This document shows positions 16,985-27,270 of a stretch of 64,000 nucleotides of DNA, piece by piece; the first letter of the stretch is position 1, and every line of letters begins with the position of its first letter. A program made the position numbers and the translations under genes. The DNA is taken from assembly GCA_943846655.1 (NCBI GenBank), contig OX044352.1, positions 992,001 through 1,056,000 on the forward strand, given 5' to 3'. Below the pieces are notes generated by a model. It was not told where the DNA came from. It was given only the letters and a program-made list of their open reading frames with translations, and ran no database searches. The DNA comes from Porticoccus sp002390525. Its GTDB lineage: Bacteria > Pseudomonadota > Gammaproteobacteria > Pseudomonadales > Porticoccaceae.

Positions 16985-18751
16985 ATGAGAACTATTACTT
17001 TTGATGGGCTTATAGTTGGTGGTGGTGGTGCAGGCATGAGAGCTGCATTACAGCTTTCACAATCTGGCCATAAAACAGCAGTTATCACTAAAGTTTTTCC
17101 AACACGGTCACACACTGTATCTGCGCAAGGAGGAATAACTTGTGCAATTGCTAGTGATGACCCAGATGATGATTGGAGATGGCATATGTATGATACAGTC
17201 AAAGGGTCAGACTATATCGGCGATCAAGATGCCATTGAGTATATGTGTGAAGTTGGGCCCGAAGCAGTCTTTGAACTTGAACATATGGGGTTACCATTCT
17301 CTCGTACAGATGAAGGTAGAATTTACCAGCGTCCATTCGGAGGTCAATCTAAGAACTTTGGTGAGGGTGGTCAAGCGGCAAGAACTTGTGCTGCTGCAGA
17401 TAGAACTGGCCACGCTCTTCTTCATACTTTGTATCAAAATAACGTCAAAAATGAGACAGTTTTTTTTAACGAATGGTATGCAGTAGATCTAGTTAAAAAT
17501 GATGATAATGCAGTTGTAGGTGTTATTGCGATAGATATTGAAACTGGGGAAACGGTATTTGTGAAGTCGAGTGCAACTGTTCTCGCTACTGGAGGTGCCG
17601 GTAGAATTTATGCTTCCACGACTAATGCACACATATGCACTGGTGATGGTATTGGCATGGCTTTGAGAGCGGGTTTTCCAGTTCAAGATATGGAAATGTG
17701 GCAGTTTCATCCAACAGGTATTTACGGTGCAGGTACACTTGTAACAGAAGGTTGTAGGGGAGAGGGGGGCTACCTAATTAACAAGGATGGAGAGCGCTTC
17801 ATGGAAAGATATGCCCCAAATGTTAAGGATTTAGCGGGACGTGATGTTGTAGCTCGCTCTATGGTTCTAGAGATATTGGAAGGCCGAGGTTGCGGCAAGG
17901 ATGGTGATCATGTTCGATTAAAATTAGATCATCTTGGAGAGGAAGTTTTAGAGAGTCGTCTCCCCGGCATATGTGAGCTCTCAAGAACTTTTGCACATGT
18001 AGATCCAGTCAAAGAGCCTATTCCTGTTGTACCCACATGCCATTACATGATGGGCGGAATACCAACAAACGTAGATGGACAAGCGTTATCGCTTGACAGC
18101 GAAGGAAATGCTCAAGTTATAAGTGGTCTTTATGCCTGCGGTGAAGCAGCATGTGTTTCTGTGCATGGCGCTAACCGTCTTGGTGGTAATTCTTTGTTGG
18201 ATTTAGTGGTTTTCGGTAGAGCTTCAGGTTTATTTATTGAGAAGTCTCTTGGCGAAGGAGTTAACCTAGCTGACCCAACAGATGCAAACATAAATAAGGC
18301 AATGGAAAGACTCAACTATATCAATAACGGTTCTAAAGATGGCGAATCAGCGGATGTTTTGCGTGTAGAACTACAAAAGGTTATGCAAAACTATTTTGGG
18401 GTTTTCCGCAGAGGTGACTATATGCAAGAGGGCATCGAGAAACTCAAATCACTCAGGACGCGAATAGAAAATGTTTGTTTAGATGATACGAGTAATGTTT
18501 ATAATACTGCTCGAATCGAGGTACTTGAACTGCATAATTTGCTAGAGGTTGCTGAAGCTACTGCTATTACTGCAGAATGGAGGAAAGAAAGCCGAGGTGC
18601 TCATGCTCGAGAGGATTTCTCTGAGCGTGACGATGAAAACTGGCTTTGTCATTCTATGTTTTTCCCTGAAGAGAAAAGAGTTCAAAAGAGGAAAGTGAAT
18701 TTTTCACCAAAGAAAATGGACCATTTTGAACCAAAAGTGCGTGTTTATTAA
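16985..18751 (+). CDS. sdhA: Succinate dehydrogenase flavoprotein subunit
   Basis: A 588-residue flavoprotein oxidising succinate to fumarate. It carries the Rossmann VGGGGAGMRAALQL near the N-terminus and the covalent-FAD histidine H43 in RSHTVSAQGG. The active-site blocks QFHPTGIYGAGTLVTEGCRGEGG and HGANRLGGNSLLDLVVFGR are intact, as is a C-terminal SRGAHAREDF segment. Length is standard. It lies 4 nt after sdhD and 22 nt before sdhB. The ...PKVRVY ending is the normal SdhA C-terminus. Confidence 0.98.
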   Translation: MRTITFDGLIVGGGGAGMRAALQLSQSGHKTAVITKVFPTRSHTVSAQGGITCAIASDDPDDDWRWHMYDTVKGSDYIGDQDAIEYMCEVGPEAVFELEHMGLPFSRTDEGRIYQRPFGGQSKNFGEGGQAARTCAAADRTGHALLHTLYQNNVKNETVFFNEWYAVDLVKNDDNAVVGVIAIDIETGETVFVKSSATVLATGGAGRIYASTTNAHICTGDGIGMALRAGFPVQDMEMWQFHPTGIYGAGTLVTEGCRGEGGYLINKDGERFMERYAPNVKDLAGRDVVARSMVLEILEGRGCGKDGDHVRLKLDHLGEEVLESRLPGICELSRTFAHVDPVKEPIPVVPTCHYMMGGIPTNVDGQALSLDSEGNAQVISGLYACGEAACVSVHGANRLGGNSLLDLVVFGRASGLFIEKSLGEGVNLADPTDANINKAMERLNYINNGSKDGESADVLRVELQKVMQNYFGVFRRGDYMQEGIEKLKSLRTRIENVCLDDTSNVYNTARIEVLELHNLLEVAEATAITAEWRKESRGAHAREDFSERDDENWLCHSMFFPEEKRVQKRKVNFSPKKMDHFEPKVRVY

Positions 18752-18773
18752 TCAATGAAGGATATTTTTTAAT

Positions 18774-19478
18774 ATGTTAAAAGTAAGTATTTATCGCTTT
18801 AATCCTGAACAGGATGAAGCCCCATACATGCAAGATTACGATTTTGATACTCAGGGAAAAGATCTAATGGTGCTTGATGTTTTGGGTATGCTAAAAAGTA
18901 GAGACCCCTCAATCTCATATCGTAGGTCCTGCCGTGAGGGTGTCTGTGGGTCCGATGGAATGAATATTAATGGAAAGAATGGCCTTGGCTGCATAACTCC
19001 TCTTTCAGAGTGTGTTAAAGGAAATAAGCTTGTTATCAGACCTTTGCCTGGCCTACCAGTCATTAGGGATCTAGTAATTGATATGAGTCAGTTCTATGCC
19101 CAATATAAGAAAATACAACCATATCTTGTTAATGATGACCCGGCACCTGGTATTGAAAGACTACAGACTCCAGAGGATCGTGCAAAACTTGATGGCCTCT
19201 ATGAATGTATTCTTTGTGCCTGCTGCTCAACAAGCTGCCCTTCTTTTTGGTGGAACCCAGATAAATTCATTGGCCCAGCTGGTCTTTTGCAGGCATATCG
19301 CTTCTTGGCTGACACAAGAGATAACGATACTGAAAAAAGATTATCTAATCTAGAAGATCCATTTAGTGTTTTTCGATGCCATGGAATTCAAAATTGTGTT
19401 GCTGTGTGTCCTAAGGGTTTAAATCCAACGAGAGCAATCGGACATATTCGAAATATGTTGTTGAAAAAGGCTGCCTAA
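18774..19478 (+). CDS. sdhB: Succinate dehydrogenase iron-sulfur subunit
   Basis: A 234-residue iron-sulfur protein that carries electrons from the SdhA flavin to quinone. The [2Fe-2S] site is SCREGVCGSDG...C. The [4Fe-4S] ligands are in CILCACCSTSCPSFWW, and the [3Fe-4S] region is CHGIQNCVAVCPKGLNP. All cluster cysteines expected for the family are present. It follows sdhA closely and is separated from sucA by 55 nt, with no terminator seen between them, which supports a single nine-gene transcript. Confidence 0.97.
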   Translation: MLKVSIYRFNPEQDEAPYMQDYDFDTQGKDLMVLDVLGMLKSRDPSISYRRSCREGVCGSDGMNINGKNGLGCITPLSECVKGNKLVIRPLPGLPVIRDLVIDMSQFYAQYKKIQPYLVNDDPAPGIERLQTPEDRAKLDGLYECILCACCSTSCPSFWWNPDKFIGPAGLLQAYRFLADTRDNDTEKRLSNLEDPFSVFRCHGIQNCVAVCPKGLNPTRAIGHIRNMLLKKAA

Positions 19479-19533
19479 GCTGATTACTTGAAACGAAAAA
19501 TTAGAACTATGTGCTAAACACAAGGACAAATAG

Positions 19534-22371
19534 ATGCCTAAAAGCATCATGCAAGAATTTATAGAAAGCTCCCATCTATCTGGTGGTAACGCAGCGTATA
19601 TAGAAAATCTATATGATGCTTACCTTCATGATCCCAATAGTGTTGCTGATCAATGGCGTAATTTCTTCGATACATTACCTCAACCAAATGGAAAAATTGG
19701 CCCAGATACCTCCCATGCAACTGTTATGGCACATTTCGAGCAATTAGGCAGACGCAGATCGAGACCAATGGTTTTAGCCGGTTCTGGTGGTGAAAATATT
19801 GAACACGAGCGAAAACAGGTCAAAGTGGCTCAGCTTATAATTTCTTACAGAAACCGTGGCCACCAAAAAGCAAAATTAGATCCCTTAGGTTTGTGGTCTA
19901 GGAATAGAGCACCAGATCTAGAACTTTCCTTTCATGGTTTAACATCAGCTGATCTTGACACGACTTTTCAATCTGGAATGTTATATTTCGGTCCAGAAGA
20001 ATCAACCTTAAAAGATATTATTGCTGGCCTAGAAGAAACTTACTGTGGTCACGTTGGAGTTGAATGCGGTCATGTAATAGATTTATCAGAAAAACGATGG
20101 CTTCAACAGCGTTTTGAGAGCGCTAGATCTAAGCCACACTACGATAATGAAATGCGAAAATATGTTCTGCAGAGGCTAACAGCTGCAGAAGGTTTAGAAA
20201 AACACCTAGATTCAAAATACCCGGGCACAAAGCGTTTTGGCCTTGAGGGTGGTGAATCAATGATTCCGATGTTGGATGGAATAATACAGAGAGCTGGTGA
20301 ATACGGCGCTAAAGAAGTCGTCCTTACTATGGCGCATAGAGGCCGTCTAAACGTCTTAGTGAATGTTCTTGGAAAAAATCCTTTAGAGTTATTTGCAGAA
20401 TTTGAAGGTAAGAGGCATGTTGATACTTCAGGAGACGTTAAATATCATCAAGGATTTTCTTCAGATGTAGTTACACCAGGAGGAAAAGTACATCTTGCTT
20501 TAATGTTTAATCCATCTCATCTGGAAATTGCAGCGCCAGTCGCAGAGGGATCTGCGAGAGCACGACAGGATCGTCGTGAGGATATAAAAGGTGAAGCAGT
20601 CTTCCCAATTGTAATTCATGGTGATGCAGCTTTCGCCGGTCAAGGTGTAGTTATGGAAACATTCCAAATGTCGCAGCTTAGAGGATACAAAACCGGTGGT
20701 ACGGTTCATGTGGTTATTAATAATCAGGTAGGATTCACCACTAGCGTGCAAGAGGATGCAAGATCAACAGAATATTGTACTGATATAGCAAAAATGGTCC
20801 AAGCTCCGATTATTCATGTTAATGCTGATGATCCAGATGCCGTCATGTTCGTAACAAATCTCGCAATGGATTATCGATATCAGTTTAAAAAAGATATCGT
20901 CATCGATTTAATTTGTTATCGCAGACGCGGTCACAATGAGACTGATGAGCCCTCTGCAACTCAACCTTTGATGTATAAGGTCATTAAGAGCTTGAAAACT
21001 ACACGCGCTATTTATTCAGATCAGCTGGTGAAGGAGGGCGTAGTTGCTCAAGAAGAAGCAGATGCAATGCTTAAGGATTATAGGGAAAAATTAGACCGAG
21101 GGGAGAATGTTGTTAATAGTCTTGTTTCTGAGCCTGATGAAGAGCTATTTGTAGACTGGAATCCTTATTTAAACCAAGACTGGGATACAGAAGTTGAGAC
21201 CACCCGCCCTATGAAAAAGATACGTGATCTAGCTAAAATAATCACTAAAACTCCTGATGGTGTGGTGATGCAAAGGCAGGTTGGAAAAATATATGAGGAT
21301 CGTGAAAAAATGGCTCGCGGTGCCTTGTCCTTAAATTGGGGTATGGCAGAATTACTTGCATATGCAACTTTATTGGATGAGGGTTATCCTATAAGAATGA
21401 CTGGGCAGGATATCGGTAGAGGAACATTCTCTCATCGTCATGCAGTCATCCATAACCAAAAAGATGGCTCAAATTACATACCCCTAAAAGAAATACCAAA
21501 AAAATCTACAGATTTTGAAATATATGACTCTTTTTTGTCAGAAGAGGCAGTGCTTGGCTTTGAGTATGGTTATGCCTCTACGTCTCCTAAGGGTCTAGTG
21601 ATATGGGAAGCACAGTTTGGTGACTTTGCAAATGGAGCTCAAGTAGTCATAGATCAGTTCATTACAAGTGGAGAGCATAAATGGGGGCGCATGTGTGGTC
21701 TTATTATGCTCTTACCTCACGGTTACGAAGGGCAGGGCCCAGAACATTCTTCTGCTCGATTGGAAAGATTCCTTCAGTTATCTGCTGAGCATAATATTCA
21801 GGTCTGTATCCCAACAACACCTGCTCAGGTTTATCATATGATTCGTCGGCAAGCTATAAGACCGATGCGACGACCACTTGTTGTAATGAGTCCTAAATGG
21901 ATACTACGTCATAAATTAGCTACCTCATCGATCGAAGACCTTTCTAAAGGTAGTTTTATGAATTTAATTCAAGATCAAGTCGTAGATAAAGATAAGACCG
22001 ATCGCTTGATTCTTTGCTCTGGAAAAGTCTATTATCATCTTTATGAGGCCAGGCAAGAGAAAAAAATCACTAATGTAGCGCTAGTTCGTATCGAGCAGTT
22101 GTATCCTTTTCCTGATAATGATCTGATGGAGGCCTTACAAGAATATAAAAAATTAAAAGATGTTGTGTGGTGTCAAGAAGAACCAATTAATCAAGGCGCA
22201 TGGTATAGTAGTCAGCATCATATGCGTAATATTATCAATAAGTTCAACAAAAACCTTACTTTGAGCTATGCTGGCCGCGAAGCCTCTGCTGCTCCAGCCT
22301 GCGGATATATGTCACTGCATCTTGAGGAGCAAAAGAAGTTTATTAATGAAGCTTTAGTTTATAAGTCATAA
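19534..22371 (+). CDS. sucA: 2-oxoglutarate dehydrogenase E1 component
   Basis: A 945-residue thiamine-diphosphate enzyme decarboxylating 2-oxoglutarate and transferring the succinyl group to SucB. The N-terminal helix region (SSHLSGGNAAYIENLYDAY) is the segment that binds E2/E3. The active site includes LTMAHRGRLNVL, and the thiamine motif starts at HGDAAFAGQG and runs to VINNQVGFTTS. The C-terminal LPHGYEGQGPEHSSARLERFLQL block is characteristic. Length matches E. coli (933) and Pseudomonas (943). It begins the sucAB-lpd group. Confidence 0.98.
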   Translation: MPKSIMQEFIESSHLSGGNAAYIENLYDAYLHDPNSVADQWRNFFDTLPQPNGKIGPDTSHATVMAHFEQLGRRRSRPMVLAGSGGENIEHERKQVKVAQLIISYRNRGHQKAKLDPLGLWSRNRAPDLELSFHGLTSADLDTTFQSGMLYFGPEESTLKDIIAGLEETYCGHVGVECGHVIDLSEKRWLQQRFESARSKPHYDNEMRKYVLQRLTAAEGLEKHLDSKYPGTKRFGLEGGESMIPMLDGIIQRAGEYGAKEVVLTMAHRGRLNVLVNVLGKNPLELFAEFEGKRHVDTSGDVKYHQGFSSDVVTPGGKVHLALMFNPSHLEIAAPVAEGSARARQDRREDIKGEAVFPIVIHGDAAFAGQGVVMETFQMSQLRGYKTGGTVHVVINNQVGFTTSVQEDARSTEYCTDIAKMVQAPIIHVNADDPDAVMFVTNLAMDYRYQFKKDIVIDLICYRRRGHNETDEPSATQPLMYKVIKSLKTTRAIYSDQLVKEGVVAQEEADAMLKDYREKLDRGENVVNSLVSEPDEELFVDWNPYLNQDWDTEVETTRPMKKIRDLAKIITKTPDGVVMQRQVGKIYEDREKMARGALSLNWGMAELLAYATLLDEGYPIRMTGQDIGRGTFSHRHAVIHNQKDGSNYIPLKEIPKKSTDFEIYDSFLSEEAVLGFEYGYASTSPKGLVIWEAQFGDFANGAQVVIDQFITSGEHKWGRMCGLIMLLPHGYEGQGPEHSSARLERFLQLSAEHNIQVCIPTTPAQVYHMIRRQAIRPMRRPLVVMSPKWILRHKLATSSIEDLSKGSFMNLIQDQVVDKDKTDRLILCSGKVYYHLYEARQEKKITNVALVRIEQLYPFPDNDLMEALQEYKKLKDVVWCQEEPINQGAWYSSQHHMRNIINKFNKNLTLSYAGREASAAPACGYMSLHLEEQKKFINEALVYKS

Positions 22372-22414
22372 GCTATGAAATTGTTGCTATTTTTAGATTA
22401 AGGAAGTAAACAGC

Positions 22415-23611
22415 ATGAGTATTGAAATAAAAGCACCCACATTTCCTGAGTCAGTTCAAGAAGGCAGTATAGCCACTTGGCATAAAAAACCAGGTGAAAC
22501 TGTAGCTAGAGACGATCTACTTGTTGACATTGAAACAGATAAAGTCGTGTTAGAGGTTGTAGCTCCTGCTGATGGAACCTTAGAAAAAACACACAAAGAA
22601 GAAGGGGAGACAGTTCTTAGTAATGAAGTTATCGCTTCAATTATTGAAGGAAAAGTGATTGACACAGCGCCAGAAATACAAGAAAAAATCGAAAATAAGC
22701 CAATAGCGCAAGAAGAGGAAAAAATTGCTAGCCCTTCAGCTAGAAAGCTTGCTAGCGAAAAAGGTGTAGATCTTAAAAATATTTCTGGCAGCGGAAAAGA
22801 TGGTCGGATCACCAAAGAGGATGTTTCCGACGATGGTGTCAATGTAGTCAATAAAAATAAGAGCCCTGCTCTTGCTGAAACACAAATAGATTCGATGCCG
22901 ACTGGCGAGAGAATTGAAAAACGTGTGCCGATGACAAGAATGCGCTCTAGAATCGCAGATAGATTACTAGAGGTAACTCAAACAACAGCTATGCTAACAA
23001 CTTTCAACGAAGTAGACATGCATAGAGTGATGAATCTAAGGACTGAATTTAAAGAAGATTTTTCAAATATACATCCAGGTGCCCGTTTGGGCTTTATGGG
23101 GTTCTTTGTTCGTGCCGCAACTGAAGCATTAAAGAGATTTCCATCTGTTAATGCCTCAATTGATGGTACTGATGTTGTTTATCACGCTTATCAAGATATT
23201 GGTGTGGCGGTCTCTACAGACAAAGGTTTGGTTGTGCCTGTTTTGCGTAATACAGATAATATGAGTATCGCAGATGTCGAAAGAACTATTGCTGAATTTG
23301 GTGCAAAAGCTCGAGATGGAAAACTTACAATAGAAGAGATGACAGGGGGAACTTTCACAATTACCAATGGTGGTGTGTTTGGATCTTTATTGTCCACCCC
23401 TATACTGAACCCACCTCAAGCAGCTATATTGGGTATGCATTCCATTAAAGAGCGTCCAATTGCTGAAAATGGCTCTGTTCTTATCCGTCCAATGATGAAT
23501 CTAGCCTTATCGTATGATCATCGCTTAATAGATGGTCGAGAAGCAGTTAGTTTTCTTGTTTCTATTAAAGAAATGATTGAAAATCCTGCTAAGATACTTC
23601 TTGAAATATAA
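22415..23611 (+). CDS. sucB: Dihydrolipoamide succinyltransferase (E2 of 2-oxoglutarate dehydrogenase)
   Basis: A 398-residue E2 protein with one lipoyl domain (lipoylated K43 in ETDKVVLEV). A flexible acidic linker follows, then a peripheral subunit-binding domain (ASPSARKLASEKGVDLKNI, about residues 108-145). The C-terminal catalytic domain has the SYDHRLIDGRE motif, whose histidine catalyses succinyl transfer. It forms the 24-mer core of the complex. It sits 43 nt after sucA and 31 nt before lpd, within the operon. Confidence 0.97.
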   Translation: MSIEIKAPTFPESVQEGSIATWHKKPGETVARDDLLVDIETDKVVLEVVAPADGTLEKTHKEEGETVLSNEVIASIIEGKVIDTAPEIQEKIENKPIAQEEEKIASPSARKLASEKGVDLKNISGSGKDGRITKEDVSDDGVNVVNKNKSPALAETQIDSMPTGERIEKRVPMTRMRSRIADRLLEVTQTTAMLTTFNEVDMHRVMNLRTEFKEDFSNIHPGARLGFMGFFVRAATEALKRFPSVNASIDGTDVVYHAYQDIGVAVSTDKGLVVPVLRNTDNMSIADVERTIAEFGAKARDGKLTIEEMTGGTFTITNGGVFGSLLSTPILNPPQAAILGMHSIKERPIAENGSVLIRPMMNLALSYDHRLIDGREAVSFLVSIKEMIENPAKILLEI

Positions 23612-23642
23612 AATATAAAACATTGTTAAATAAGAGATTATT

Positions 23643-25085
23643 ATGTCTAAAAATTATGATGTTATTGTTATAGGAGCTGGCCCTGCAGGATATGTTGCAG
23701 CTATTAGAGCTGCACAGTTAGGTTTAAAAACTATCTGTATTGAAAAATGGCGAAATGCTGATGGTGATGGTGTAAATGGAGGTACTTGCTTGAACGTAGG
23801 GTGCATTCCATCAAAATCATTACTCGATAGTTCTTATAAATTTTATGAGGCCAAGAGTCAGCTGGATGTACATGGAATTAGTACAGGTGAAATATCTATT
23901 GACTTAAAGGCTATGGTCAATAGAAAAAATAAGATAATTAGTCAGTTGACAACTGGAATTGCTGGTTTATTTAAGGCAAATGGTGTTGAATCCTTATTCG
24001 GAACGGCTAAATTATTAGCTGGACGAAAAGTTGAATGCGTCATGCACAATGGTGAAAAAAAGGTGCTGACCGCTGATAATATTATTATTGCAACTGGATC
24101 TAAACCCATTGATATCCCAGTAGCAAAAATTAATGGTAGCTCTATAGTGGATTCGAGCGGAGCGCTAGAGATCACAAAAACTCCAAAAAAACTTGGAATT
24201 ATTGGGTCTGGCGTAATCGGTCTTGAGCTAGGAAGTGTTTGGAATAGGCTGGGCAGTAAGGTTGTATTAATTGAAGCTATGGACAATTTCCTTTCTATCA
24301 TAGATCAGCAGATTGCTTTAGAAACTAAGAAAATTTTTACAAAGCAGGGAATGGATATACGCCTCAGCTCACGTGTTACAGCAACAAAAGTAAGAGGAAA
24401 AGAAGTCACAGTTACTTATAAAAATAGTGCAGGTGAAGAAACATCTGAAACATTTGATAAATTAATTGTGTGTGTTGGACGTATGCCCTATACCCAGGGT
24501 TTGCTTGCCGATGATAGCGGAGTAGATCTCGATGAAAGGGGGTCCATATTCGTTAACGATCAATGTGAAACTACAGCAGGCGGTGTTTGGGCGGTTGGTG
24601 ACGTCGTTAGGGGGCCAATGTTAGCACATAAGGGCTCAGAAGAAGGAGTTATGGTTGCTGAACGCATTGCTGGTCAAAAAACACAGATAAACTACGATAT
24701 CATTCCTAATGTTATTTATACACACCCAGAGGTTGCAGCTGTAGGCAAGACAGAAGAGCAGTTGAAACAGGCCGGAGAGGATTACGATGTCGGAGTTTTT
24801 CCCTTTTCTGCTAGCGGAAGAGCAATGGCGGCTAATGATACAGACGGCATTGTAAAAATGATTGCTGATACCAAGACTGGAAGAATACTTGGTTGTCATA
24901 TCGTTGGACCTAGTGCGGCAGATCTAGTTCAACAAATTGCAATTGCTATGGAGTTTGGATCCAATGCTGAAGATATTGCAATGACTGTTTTTGCTCATCC
25001 AACTTTATCAGAGACAGTTCATGAAGCTGCGCTGGCTGTAAACGGACATGCTATACATATGCCGAATCGAAAGAGAAAAAAATAA
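23643..25085 (+). CDS. lpd: Dihydrolipoyl dehydrogenase (E3)
   Basis: A 480-residue pyridine nucleotide-disulfide oxidoreductase. FAD-binding GAGPAGYVAA lies at the N-terminus. The redox-active disulfide is C49/C54 in GGTCLNVGCIPSKS, NAD binding is at IGSGVIGLELGSVW, and the catalytic His-Glu pair is in AHPTLSETVHEAAL. It reoxidises the lipoyl groups of SucB. Location in the sucAB operon rather than with pdh genes matches the Pseudomonas LPD-Glc arrangement and suggests it also serves other dehydrogenase complexes, though that is inference. Confidence 0.97.
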   Translation: MSKNYDVIVIGAGPAGYVAAIRAAQLGLKTICIEKWRNADGDGVNGGTCLNVGCIPSKSLLDSSYKFYEAKSQLDVHGISTGEISIDLKAMVNRKNKIISQLTTGIAGLFKANGVESLFGTAKLLAGRKVECVMHNGEKKVLTADNIIIATGSKPIDIPVAKINGSSIVDSSGALEITKTPKKLGIIGSGVIGLELGSVWNRLGSKVVLIEAMDNFLSIIDQQIALETKKIFTKQGMDIRLSSRVTATKVRGKEVTVTYKNSAGEETSETFDKLIVCVGRMPYTQGLLADDSGVDLDERGSIFVNDQCETTAGGVWAVGDVVRGPMLAHKGSEEGVMVAERIAGQKTQINYDIIPNVIYTHPEVAAVGKTEEQLKQAGEDYDVGVFPFSASGRAMAANDTDGIVKMIADTKTGRILGCHIVGPSAADLVQQIAIAMEFGSNAEDIAMTVFAHPTLSETVHEAALAVNGHAIHMPNRKRKK

Positions 25086-25151
25086 TATACATAGTCCAAG
25101 CAAAATATCTATGCTGTAACTTTTGTTTTTTACCAAAATAGGAAAAAAATA

Positions 25152-26318
25152 ATGAATCTTCATGAGTACCAAGCAAAAGAACTTTTTGCTCAATATGGCT
25201 TACCAGTTTCTAAAGGTATAGCAGCCAAAACAGCCGATGAAGCTATTATGGCTTCTGATGTTATAGGAGGCGATTGCTGGGTTGTAAAAGCACAAGTTCA
25301 TGCTGGCGGTAGGGGTAAGGCTGGCGGTGTTAAATTAGTTAAATCTAAGGCTGAAATAGAAGAGTTCTCAAAAAAATGGCTCGGTAAACGCTTAGTTACA
25401 TATCAGACAGATGATTCCGGACAACCTGTTTCTCGAATTTTAGTAGAAGAGTGTAGCGATATCGAAAAAGAGCTCTACCTGGGAGCAGTAGTTGATCGAT
25501 CAACGCGTCGCATCGTCTTCATGGCATCAACGGAGGGGGGAGTTGAAATAGAAAAAGTTGCAGAAGAGACTCCTCAAAAAATTCTTAAAGCTATTATTGA
25601 CCCTCTAGTTGGAGCTCTTCCAAACCAAGCTCGCGATCTTGGTTTTAAGTTAGGTTTAAGCTCTCCACAGATAAAACAGTTTACAAATCTTTTTATAGGT
25701 CTTTCTAAGCTATTCCAAGACTTCGATCTAGCATTATTAGAAATTAACCCTTTGATTATTAACAAAAAAGGTGACCTACACTGCTTGGATGGAAAGATAA
25801 ATATTGATAGTAATGCATTGTATCGTCAACCTAAACTCATAGATATGCATGATCCAACTCAGGATGATCCAAGAGAAGCTCATGCTATGAAGTGGGAGCT
25901 AAACTATGTCGCGCTAGATGGCAATATAGGATGTATGGTTAATGGTGCTGGTTTAGCGATGGCTACAATGGATATTGTTAAACTTAATGGTGGAAATCCT
26001 GCAAATTTTTTAGATGTTGGTGGAGGTGCAACAAAAGAGCGAGTTGTTGAAGCCTTTAAGATCATACTTTCTGACGAAAAAGTAAAAGCAGTATTCATTA
26101 ATATTTTTGGTGGGATAGTTCGCTGTGATCTTATTGCTGAGGGTGTTATTGGTGCTATCGAAGAAGTTGGGGTTAAAGTACCAGTTGTGGTAAGACTTGA
26201 GGGTAATAATGCAGAATTAGGATCTAAAATTTTGGCAGATAGCGGTTTAAATATAACCGCCTCAACTAGTTTAACCGATGCTGCTAACAAAGTTGTTAAA
26301 GCAGCTGGAGGAAATTAA
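25152..26318 (+). CDS. sucC: Succinyl-CoA synthetase beta subunit (ADP-forming)
   Basis: A 388-residue ATP-grasp protein starting with the hallmark MNLHEYQAKELFAQYGLPVSKG. It has the AQVHAGGRGKAGGVKL nucleotide-binding region and, in the C-terminal CoA-ligase half, LDVGGGATKERVVEAF and FINIFGGIVRCD. With SucD it makes ATP from succinyl-CoA, the only substrate-level phosphorylation of the TCA cycle. It is 66 nt from lpd and its stop is 3 nt before sucD. Confidence 0.98.
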   Translation: MNLHEYQAKELFAQYGLPVSKGIAAKTADEAIMASDVIGGDCWVVKAQVHAGGRGKAGGVKLVKSKAEIEEFSKKWLGKRLVTYQTDDSGQPVSRILVEECSDIEKELYLGAVVDRSTRRIVFMASTEGGVEIEKVAEETPQKILKAIIDPLVGALPNQARDLGFKLGLSSPQIKQFTNLFIGLSKLFQDFDLALLEINPLIINKKGDLHCLDGKINIDSNALYRQPKLIDMHDPTQDDPREAHAMKWELNYVALDGNIGCMVNGAGLAMATMDIVKLNGGNPANFLDVGGGATKERVVEAFKIILSDEKVKAVFINIFGGIVRCDLIAEGVIGAIEEVGVKVPVVVRLEGNNAELGSKILADSGLNITASTSLTDAANKVVKAAGGN

Positions 26319-26321
26319 TTC

Positions 26322-27194
26322 ATGGCTATTTTGATTAATAAAAATACTAAAGTGATATGCCAGGGATTCACTGGTGGCCAAGGTACTTTTCACTCAAGTC
26401 AAGCAATTGAATACGGAACAAAGATGGTTGGTGGTGTAACTCCAGGGAAAGGCGGAACCACTCATTTGGGTTTGCCTGTTTTTAACACCGTTCTTGAGGC
26501 AGTTAAAAACACCGGTGCTGATGCTTCTGTCATATATGTGCCAGCTCCTTTTTGCAAAGATTCCATTTTAGAGGCTGCAAATGCTGGAATACATCTTATA
26601 GTCTGCATTACAGAGGGTATTCCAACTTTGGATATGCTTATTTGTAAAGTGAGATGTGATGAACTTGGGGTTACATTGATTGGCCCTAATTGCCCTGGTG
26701 TAATTACACCAGGCGAATGTAAGATAGGCATAATGCCTGGCAGTATTCATCTCCCGGGTAAGGTTGGTATTGTTTCCCGCTCAGGCACTTTAACTTATGA
26801 AGCAGTAAAGCAAACTACTGATTATGGTTTTGGGCAATCAACATGTGTTGGAATTGGTGGCGACCCAATCCCAGGAGCAAGCTTCATAGATATACTCTCG
26901 TTATTCGAAAATGATTCTGCCACAGAGGCGATTGTAATGATAGGTGAAATTGGTGGTACTGCAGAAGAAGAGGCTGCAGCTTACATAAAGGAACATGTTT
27001 CAAAACCAATAGTATCATACATTGCAGGAGTTACTGCACCTGCAGGCAAGCGTATGGGTCATGCCGGCGCTATAATTTCTGGTGGTAAGGGAACAGCTGA
27101 TGAAAAATTTATAGCTCTTGAGGATGCGGGAGTTAAAACCGTTCGCAGTCTTGCAGATATAGGTAAAGGTCTTCAAAGCATAACAGGTTGGTAG
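26322..27194 (+). CDS. sucD: Succinyl-CoA synthetase alpha subunit
   Basis: A 290-residue protein with CoA-binding GFTGGQGTFHSSQAIEYG and PGKGG motifs. The phosphorylated histidine is H247 in RMGHAGAIISGGKGTADEK. GPNCPGVITPGECKIGIMPG and the glutamate-containing GEIGGTAEEEAA are also present. It is the last gene of the sdh-suc operon, followed by an intrinsic terminator 21 nt after its stop. Confidence 0.98.
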   Translation: MAILINKNTKVICQGFTGGQGTFHSSQAIEYGTKMVGGVTPGKGGTTHLGLPVFNTVLEAVKNTGADASVIYVPAPFCKDSILEAANAGIHLIVCITEGIPTLDMLICKVRCDELGVTLIGPNCPGVITPGECKIGIMPGSIHLPGKVGIVSRSGTLTYEAVKQTTDYGFGQSTCVGIGGDPIPGASFIDILSLFENDSATEAIVMIGEIGGTAEEEAAAYIKEHVSKPIVSYIAGVTAPAGKRMGHAGAIISGGKGTADEKFIALEDAGVKTVRSLADIGKGLQSITGW

Positions 27195-27215
27195 TTTTAA
27201 AATTTATATAAAATC

Positions 27216-27240
27216 GGCCCATTTGATGGGTCTTTTTTTT
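27216..27240 (+). terminator. Rho-independent terminator of the sdh-suc operon
   Basis: GGCCCAT and ATGGGTC form a 7-bp stem (one G-U) with a TTG loop, followed by a run of eight T. It lies 21 nt after the sucD stop and ends the nine-gene operon. Confidence 0.85.
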
Positions 27241-27270
27241 GTCAAAAGCTAATGAACTACATGGCTTAAG

